Shown here: piece after piece, positions 7,708-11,835 of the stretch
How the letters are laid out: every line of letters begins with the position of its first letter
Position numbering within the stretch: position 1 is the stretch's first letter
Assembly (NCBI GenBank): GCA_023430285.1
Contig: JAEZAV010000126.1
Location: forward strand, 1 to 11,835
Direction: 5' to 3'
Source of the DNA: Methanobacteriota archaeon
Lineage (GTDB): Archaea > Methanobacteriota > Methanobacteria > Methanobacteriales > Methanobacteriaceae
Length of the DNA: 11,835 nt
Program-made: the position numbers and the translations under genes
Notes under the pieces: model-generated
The model's input: only the letters and a program-made list of their open reading frames with translations
What the model was told of the DNA's origin: nothing
The model's database searches: none

Positions 7708-7798
7708 TTTTTCAGTTGTTTGATTGATAATTTATGATATTTTAAAAAAAGATTTAAGGTTTTTCATTTATTTCCACACTTTTTTTACATCATCTTGC

Positions 7799-7814
7799 TT
7801 GGAAGCTGTTCCAA
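7799..7814. promoter_or_regulatory. Inverted repeat upstream of the MFS promoter (operator candidate)
   Basis: Perfect arms TTGGAA and TTCCAA flank a 4-base spacer (GCTG), about 73 bases upstream of the MFS TATA box in the divergent kinase/MFS region. It could be a regulator-binding site for either gene. It does not match the palindromes in front of the TetR gene, so the same regulator need not bind it. Confidence 0.3.
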
Positions 7815-7886
7815 TCTATGTTAACTCAGGGACAGGTGTGTGGGCTTTTTGCTTGTTTTTAATCTCAAATATTAAATGTCATAATG

Positions 7887-7894
7887 TATAAAAG
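7887..7894 (+). promoter_or_regulatory. TATA box of the MFS exporter gene
   Basis: TATAAAAG lies about 46 bases before the TTG start. Transcription starting about 25 bases downstream gives a leader of roughly 20 bases containing the GGAGGG ribosome site at 7921-7926. Confidence 0.55.
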
Positions 7895-7935
7895 TCGAAA
7901 ATAATAGTTTGATGTTTGTTGGAGGGATATAATTC

Positions 7936-9477
7936 TTGGAAGCTAATAATCTTAACTCAAAAATGGGCTGGATGGCCCTGATACTTGTTACTTTATCCTC
8001 ATTTATCATATCCCTTGATTCAACCTTTATGAACGTGGCAATATCCAACCTGGTTTATGACTTAAACACCACGGTATCATTCATCCAGATAATAATCACG
8101 GTTTACGCACTTACCATGGCGTCTTTAATGCTTTTAGGAGGTAAGATGCAGGATGTAATGGGAAGAAAAAAGGCCTTCCTATTGGGGGCTGCTATTTACG
8201 GTGTTGGAACCACTGTTGCGGCTTTAAGTGTTAACGCACAGATGCTACTCCTAGGATGGTCCATATTGGAGGGAATTGGGGCTGCTCTCATGACCCCTGC
8301 AACAGCATCCCTCATAACTGGAACTTACACAGGAAAGAACAGGGCATTTGCAATGGGTATCTGGACAGCTGTTGCAAGTGTTGGTGCAGCTGTAGGTCCA
8401 CTGTTCGGAGGTTTTTTAACCACATTTCTAAGCTGGAGATGGGGATTTGGAATTGAACTCGTCATCGTCCTCATCATACTCATATTTTCCAGACACCTCA
8501 AACCATTCCCACCATCCATGAAACTTGAAGAGATGGACAAGGTAAGCATAGTACTTTCAACCCTGGGAATTTTAGTCCTAGTCCTTGGAATATTAACCCT
8601 GAACACAGTAGGCGGTTGGAAAACAGCAGTTGTCATGATTGGAATTGGCATCATCCTCTTAACCCTTTTCTACCACAGGGAGAAGGGATTGATTGGTAGG
8701 GGACTTAAGCCCCTCACAGATATCAGGCTCTTTAGAAATTGGAATTTTACCCTTGGAAATTTAACGAGGCTCATAATGCAGCTGGCACTTGCAGGTACAG
8801 TTTTTGTTTTACCAGTCTTTTTACAGGAAGTCACAGGCTTAAATGCATTTACAACAGGACTCGCATCTTTACCCTTAACCATGGGACTCTTTGTTGTTGC
8901 AATTGCTTCGTCCAAGATCACATCCAGGATAGCACCCCACAGGGTGGTTTCACTGGGATTTCTACTGTCCCTTCTAGGTAGTTTCATACTCAGTTTCCAG
9001 TTCAACTTGAACACCACTGTATGGGATCTTGTTCCAGGTTCGCTGCTTCTGGGTGTGGGGTTGGGCTTGGCATTTCCAGTCACAAGCAACATCGTACTGT
9101 CCTCTGCAGATGACGCTAAACAATCAGATGCATCGGGAATACTCTCAACATGTTCGAGTCTGGGTTCATCCATGGGAACAGCAATCATTGGTTTGGTTCT
9201 TATATTGGGTGTGATGAACGGACTCTACGCAGCTGTGGATCAAACATATCCAAACGAGTTTACCAAGGATGAGATCAAAGGAAACCTAACACACTACACT
9301 GAAACATTTAAACACACAAACCTCACTGGTATACGGGAGAATGAAAAATCAAACGCATTTAAAATAATAAATATCACCATTTCAAAAGAGATGAAAACCA
9401 CTTTCGACTTCATATCCCTCATATTCTTAATAGGTTTGATATCATCTCTATTTATAAAACCATTGAAACAGAAGTAG
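7936..9477 (+). CDS. DHA2-family MFS multidrug-type exporter (14 transmembrane helices)
   Basis: The 513-residue integral membrane protein fits the EmrB/QacA (DHA2) group, whose members use the proton gradient to export drugs or other small amphipathic compounds. Visible signatures are LDSTFMNVAI in helix 1 (27-36, with the conserved membrane Asp28), motif A GKMQDVMGRKK (69-79), the GIGAALMTPATA segment (113-124), and motif C ending GPLFGG (154-159), diagnostic of antiporters, followed by SWRWGF. The length and the two helices after the sixth fit the 14-helix type. A long polar loop at about 433-485 precedes the last helix. The start is TTG: GGAGGG at 7921-7926 lies 9 bases upstream, while the first in-frame ATG (codon 10) has no such site. 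The substrate is unknown. A TetR-type gene follows on the same strand 304 bases on, which makes local repression plausible; a separate promoter and terminator make it a single-gene unit. Confidence 0.92.
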   Translation: MEANNLNSKMGWMALILVTLSSFIISLDSTFMNVAISNLVYDLNTTVSFIQIIITVYALTMASLMLLGGKMQDVMGRKKAFLLGAAIYGVGTTVAALSVNAQMLLLGWSILEGIGAALMTPATASLITGTYTGKNRAFAMGIWTAVASVGAAVGPLFGGFLTTFLSWRWGFGIELVIVLIILIFSRHLKPFPPSMKLEEMDKVSIVLSTLGILVLVLGILTLNTVGGWKTAVVMIGIGIILLTLFYHREKGLIGRGLKPLTDIRLFRNWNFTLGNLTRLIMQLALAGTVFVLPVFLQEVTGLNAFTTGLASLPLTMGLFVVAIASSKITSRIAPHRVVSLGFLLSLLGSFILSFQFNLNTTVWDLVPGSLLLGVGLGLAFPVTSNIVLSSADDAKQSDASGILSTCSSLGSSMGTAIIGLVLILGVMNGLYAAVDQTYPNEFTKDEIKGNLTHYTETFKHTNLTGIRENEKSNAFKIINITISKEMKTTFDFISLIFLIGLISSLFIKPLKQK

Positions 9478-9507
9478 GGGTTTTGTCCTAAAAACTATTT
9501 CAAACCA

Positions 9508-9515
9508 TTTTTTTT
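9508..9515 (+). terminator. T-run terminator after the MFS gene
   Basis: A run of eight T lies about 30 bases after the TAG stop, with no strong hairpin before it, as is usual for archaeal termination. Confidence 0.5.
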
Positions 9516-9599
9516 ATTAAATCAACCTTAATATCTGTTTACCATGCAGATAGATTTAGCTGAAACCTTCGGAATTCGGTGTTTAATTTGATAAAAACA

Positions 9600-9607
9600 T
9601 TTATATA
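9600..9607 (+). promoter_or_regulatory. Strong TATA box upstream of the TetR gene
   Basis: TTTATATA preceded by the purine-rich AAAAAC is close to the archaeal BRE/TATA consensus in the rightward orientation. A start near 9631 would give a leader of about 150 bases holding both palindromes. A nearer but weaker TATA-like element at about 9740-9750 is the alternative and would put the 23-bp palindrome directly upstream of the promoter. Confidence 0.5.
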
Positions 9608-9670
9608 CCATAAACATAATGTTAATTATACTGACACACTGTTCGATATACTGATGTGATGTATGATAAT

Positions 9671-9687
9671 AATTATACAGTGTAATT
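9671..9687. promoter_or_regulatory. 17-bp near-perfect palindrome, TetR operator candidate
   Basis: AATTATACAGTGTAATT is a palindrome about a central A, with a single mismatched pair. Size and symmetry fit a dimeric TetR-family site. Related half-sites lie nearby: TATACTG at 9627 and 9647 (20 bases apart) and CAGTGT at 9678 and 9698 (also 20 apart). Autoregulation of the adjacent repressor gene is the simplest reading, but binding is inferred only. Confidence 0.45.
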
Positions 9688-9706
9688 CACTTTGAACCAG
9701 TGTCAC

Positions 9707-9729
9707 ATTTCAGGTGGTTCATCTGAAAT
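9707..9729. promoter_or_regulatory. 23-bp palindrome with 10-base arms, operator or leader hairpin
   Basis: Arms ATTTCAGGTG and CATCTGAAAT flank the three bases GTT; nine of ten positions pair perfectly and the tenth is a G-T. As DNA it is a good repressor site just upstream of a TATA-like element at about 9740-9750. As RNA, if transcription starts at the upstream TATA, it would form a stable hairpin about 50 bases before the TetR start codon. Confidence 0.45.
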
Positions 9730-9781
9730 ATCCTAAGATAATTTAAATTTGATAAAAAGATCCTTTTTGGGGTGGTAAATT

Positions 9782-10450
9782 TTGACAAGGGCAGAGAGAA
9801 AACAGCGTGAAATGGAATTAAGACGCAACGACATTGTTGATGCCGCAGAAAAACTATTTTTTGCCAGGGGATATGAAGCTGTTAACATGAACGACATAGC
9901 CCAAGAAGCTGAAATGGCAAGGGGAACCCTTTACCAGTACTTTAAAAATAAGGAAGACATATACGCATCCATAGCGTTACGTGCAGCCAACATGATAAAC
10001 GAAAGATTCCAGGAACTTCTGTCCCACGATCTCAAGGGAATTGATAAGGTTCGTTGGGTATGCAAGTTTTACTATGATTTCTACAGGGAATATCCAGGTT
10101 ACTACGATGCCTACTACCATTCTCAAATGTTTGAAATCGATGATTCTAAAACGCTCAAAGAGCTCCAGAAAATCAGGAAAACCAGTTTTAAATGGGCAGT
10201 AAATTCAATTAAAGAAGGAATAAAAGATGGAACTTTGAGGGATGATATTGATCCAGTGGTCACGACCCTTTACCTACTCTCAACTTCAAACAACATAAAC
10301 AACATCAGCCCAGTCACACAGATGTACCTGGACGAATACGGACTCACACACGACGATCTGTTCAACCAAACACTAGACATATCAATCAGATCCATTGAAA
10401 ACACCAAAACCAGTTTACATGGTACCAAGAACAGACCGGCACTACAATAA
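9782..10450 (+). CDS. TetR/AcrR-family transcriptional regulator
   Basis: The 222-residue protein has the classical TetR layout. A basic N-terminus leads into RRNDIVDAAEKLFFARGYEA (14-33), then the helix-turn-helix VNMNDIAQEAEMARGTLYQYFKNKEDIY (34-61), whose TLYQYF recognition helix and following KNKEDIY are typical. The remainder is an all-helical dimer and ligand domain with many Tyr and other aromatic residues (YYDFYREYPGYYDAYYHS). Such proteins usually repress nearby transport genes until a ligand binds. The start is TTG, with GGGGTGG (9769-9775) 6 bases upstream and the normal basic TetR N-terminus; the internal ATG at codon 11 would remove part of this. Likely targets are its own leader, the MFS gene before it or the ABC operon after it; the sequence does not decide which. 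Confidence 0.93.
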   Translation: MTRAERKQREMELRRNDIVDAAEKLFFARGYEAVNMNDIAQEAEMARGTLYQYFKNKEDIYASIALRAANMINERFQELLSHDLKGIDKVRWVCKFYYDFYREYPGYYDAYYHSQMFEIDDSKTLKELQKIRKTSFKWAVNSIKEGIKDGTLRDDIDPVVTTLYLLSTSNNINNISPVTQMYLDEYGLTHDDLFNQTLDISIRSIENTKTSLHGTKNRPALQ

Positions 10451-10509
10451 GATCAGTAAAACCAACCATTATGGATCAAAGAATTTGGGGGATTAAAAAT
10501 AGGAAATTG

Positions 10510-10540
10510 GCAGCAAATCTCAGCTGCAGCTAATTTTTTT
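10510..10540 (+). terminator. Hairpin plus T-run terminator after the TetR gene
   Basis: GCAGC (10510-10514) can pair with GCTGC (10523-10527). The latter lies in a perfect 10-base palindrome AGCTGCAGCT (10522-10531) that is followed by AA and seven T. It lies about 60 bases after the TetR stop, so the repressor and ABC genes are probably separate transcripts. Confidence 0.5.
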
Positions 10541-10557
10541 CTCATTTCATGATATTA

Positions 10558-10585
10558 GGACTCATCTTTTTTTGGGATGAAGTCC
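10558..10585. promoter_or_regulatory. Inverted repeat just upstream of the ABC operon promoter
   Basis: GGACTCATC (10558-10566) pairs with GATG plus AGTCC (10576-10585), giving 9 base pairs with one bulged A and a loop containing seven T. It lies immediately upstream of the AT-rich promoter region of the ABC permease. It may be a regulator site for the ABC operon or a second terminator-like element. Confidence 0.35.
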
Positions 10586-10589
10586 ATAG

Positions 10590-10606
10590 ATAATTAAAAA
10601 AATATT
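10590..10606 (+). promoter_or_regulatory. Probable promoter (TATA region) of the ABC operon
   Basis: The segment TAATTAAAAAAATATTT lies about 43 bases before the ATG, the same spacing as the clearer TATA boxes in this window. A GGGAG ribosome site follows at 10626-10630. The exact box cannot be fixed. Confidence 0.35.
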
Positions 10607-10640
10607 TGGGGTAAATTTAATTAAAGGGAGTAAAATTTAA

Positions 10641-11783
10641 ATGTTAGATATAGCTTTTAAGGATTTTAAGGCCAAAAAGAGCAGGGCAGCCATGTGTATA
10701 ATAGGAGTCATGGCATGTGTTTTGCTCATTGGTGTAATTAATGTGGTTATGTACGAAATGGTTTCAGGTCTCAAGGGAGATCTGGGAACTGTGCATGGAA
10801 AGATGTACTTCGAACAGAATGGAACCAGCTACCCACCTGCAGGAAGTGTGATAACTGAAAGCCTGGGTAACGAAGTACTAAACAACAGCGTAGTTGACAG
10901 TCAGAAAAGTACCAACGCACTTTTCACACCGTTACAAGGAAGTCAAACCGATGACGGGGGAATGACCATGGTAGTTGGACTGACACCCGGAAGGGAAGAT
11001 GCATTCATTGGAAACGCAACAGTAACAGGAAAAAGTTCACTAGTGGGCGAAGCAGACAACGCCGTTATAATAGGGTCAGAAACTGCAAAAACCTACAACT
11101 CCACAGTTGGAAGCACCATCACAGTTAACAACGAAACATTCAAGGTTGTTGGAATAATGAAAAAAGTGGGAAGTGGATGGCCATTAACCATAGACAGTTC
11201 AATGGTCATGTCGCTGGCTCATGCACAGAATATTTCAGACAGGAAAGGTTTAGTATCCACGGTCATAATGGTACCATCAAATGGAAACTCCGAACAAACC
11301 GTTGAAGACACCCTCCAGAGTGCCTATCCCAAGTACGATGTTTACACAGAGAAGGACACACAAAAAACCATAGATAAGGAGTTGAAGGAAGTCATGATCT
11401 TCATGAACATGGTCATAATCATGATCTTCGCAGTGTCCATGGTTCTCATCATGAACGTTATGATGATGTCTGTGAAGGAGAAAACCAAGGACATAGGTAC
11501 CATGAGGGCATTAGGAACCAAAAAACGGTCCATAATGCTTTTAATAATCTATGAATCCTTGATTCTAAGTTCCATAGGAGGTATAATCGGTATACTTCTT
11601 ATTTCACCTGTGTACAGTATACTGGGAATGCTCATGGGAGCCACGAACTTCAGCTTCGTACTACCCACATCTGTGATAATACAGGTGGCAGTGATAGTTC
11701 TGGTCATTGGAACATTTTCAGGGTTACTCCCAGCCTACCTTGCAAACAAAATAAGTCCAATTGAGGCTTTAAGGTACGAATAA
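10641..11783 (+). CDS. ABC transporter permease, FtsX/MacB type
   Basis: The 380-residue protein has the four-helix layout of MacB/FtsX permeases. Helix 1 is at about 17-38. A large extracytoplasmic domain (about 40-250) follows, with MacB-periplasmic-core-like motifs such as VVGLTPGRE, VIIGSETAK, VGSTITVNNETFKVVGIM. Helices 2-4 lie at about 252-276, 298-330 and 343-366. The cytoplasmic loop EKTKDIGTMRALGTKKRSI (280-298) is the conserved FtsX segment that couples to the ATPase, and the end GLLPAYLANKISPIEALRYE is also characteristic. Such proteins do not carry substrate through a channel in the usual way: they couple ATP use to movement of their outer domain, in export of peptides, lipids or drugs or in envelope signalling. 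ATG at 10641 has GGGAG 10 bases upstream. The next gene starts 20 bases after the stop, which indicates an operon. The substrate is unknown. Confidence 0.92.
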   Translation: MLDIAFKDFKAKKSRAAMCIIGVMACVLLIGVINVVMYEMVSGLKGDLGTVHGKMYFEQNGTSYPPAGSVITESLGNEVLNNSVVDSQKSTNALFTPLQGSQTDDGGMTMVVGLTPGREDAFIGNATVTGKSSLVGEADNAVIIGSETAKTYNSTVGSTITVNNETFKVVGIMKKVGSGWPLTIDSSMVMSLAHAQNISDRKGLVSTVIMVPSNGNSEQTVEDTLQSAYPKYDVYTEKDTQKTIDKELKEVMIFMNMVIIMIFAVSMVLIMNVMMMSVKEKTKDIGTMRALGTKKRSIMLLIIYESLILSSIGGIIGILLISPVYSILGMLMGATNFSFVLPTSVIIQVAVIVLVIGTFSGLLPAYLANKISPIEALRYE

Positions 11784-11803
11784 AATAAAGGAGATTGTTT
11801 AAA

Positions 11804-11835
11804 ATGCAAAATTTGGTTAACGGTAAAGAACTCTG
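11804..11835 (+). CDS. Start of the next gene, probably the partner ABC ATP-binding protein (partial)
   Basis: An ATG follows GGAG (11790-11793) by 10 bases, 20 bases after the permease stop, and opens a frame reading MQNLVNGKEL before the window ends. A MacB-type permease is normally paired with an LolD/MacB-like ATPase, and a beginning of this kind fits one, but no Walker motif lies within the window, so the product is inferred from context. Confidence 0.6.
   Translation, partial: MQNLVNGKEL

Larger units (their letters stand above)
9478..9781. other. Intergenic region between the MFS gene and the TetR gene
   Basis: This 304-base gap begins with the MFS terminator and then becomes a regulatory region for the TetR gene: a strong TATA box (9600-9607), several TATACTG/CAGTGT half-sites (9627-9704), two palindromes (9671-9687 and 9707-9729), a weaker TATA-like AATTTAAATTT near 9740-9750, and a GGGGTGG ribosome site at 9769-9775. 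Short ATG frames inside it, such as one of 11 codons from about 9619, lack ribosome sites and were not called. Confidence 0.6.

Noticed and set aside
8670..9188. A 172-codon minus-strand frame inside the MFS gene
   Set aside because: It is antisense to clear transmembrane segments of the MFS protein and resembles no family.
9619..9654. An 11-codon ATG frame in the TetR leader
   Set aside because: No ribosome site precedes it, and it begins upstream of the transcription start expected from the TATA box at 9600-9607.

Overview
The window looks like a chromosomal segment of a pseudomurein-walled methanogenic archaeon, most likely Methanobacterium or a close relative in the Methanobacteriales. 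The strongest clue is a secreted beta-helix protein that ends in two pseudomurein-binding repeats, which are only meaningful in Methanobacteriales and Methanopyrus. Supporting clues are AT-rich intergenic DNA with archaeal TATA boxes, Shine-Dalgarno-led genes with several non-ATG starts, T-run terminators, and a soluble REC/PAS/GAF histidine kinase of the HisKA_2 type common in these methanogens. The assignment is inference; no rRNA or marker gene is present.

Left part, minus strand (1-7663): three co-directional genes with separate promoters. Reading in the direction of transcription: a 1257-residue soluble sensor kinase (REC, PAS, GAF, five more PAS, HisKA_2, HATPase_c); a roughly 1000-residue exported protein (signal peptide, NosD-type parallel beta-helix with an internal duplication, Ig-like domain, two pseudomurein-binding repeats); and the start of a receiver-domain protein that leaves the window at base 1. 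The kinase and receiver protein are cytoplasmic signalling parts, while the beta-helix protein is wall-bound. Nothing in the sequence proves that they act together.

Right part, plus strand (7936-11835): a 14-helix DHA2-type MFS exporter, a TetR/AcrR-type repressor, an FtsX/MacB-type ABC permease, and the first codons of what is probably its ATPase. This is a typical efflux-type cluster. The repressor leader (9600-9781) carries a strong TATA box and two good palindromes, the best operator candidates in the window. A divergent intergenic region (7664-7935) separates the two halves and holds promoters for the kinase and the MFS gene.

The most notable anomalies are: the beta-helix gene has no conventional start codon that would include its signal peptide n-region (an AUU start fits best); a short SD-led reading frame lies in its leader; the partial receiver has a Phe in its acidic pocket; and the repressor gene has a dense set of palindromes and phased half-sites. 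No RNA genes, CRISPR arrays, insertion sequences or integration sites were seen. No clearly new multi-gene system is evident.
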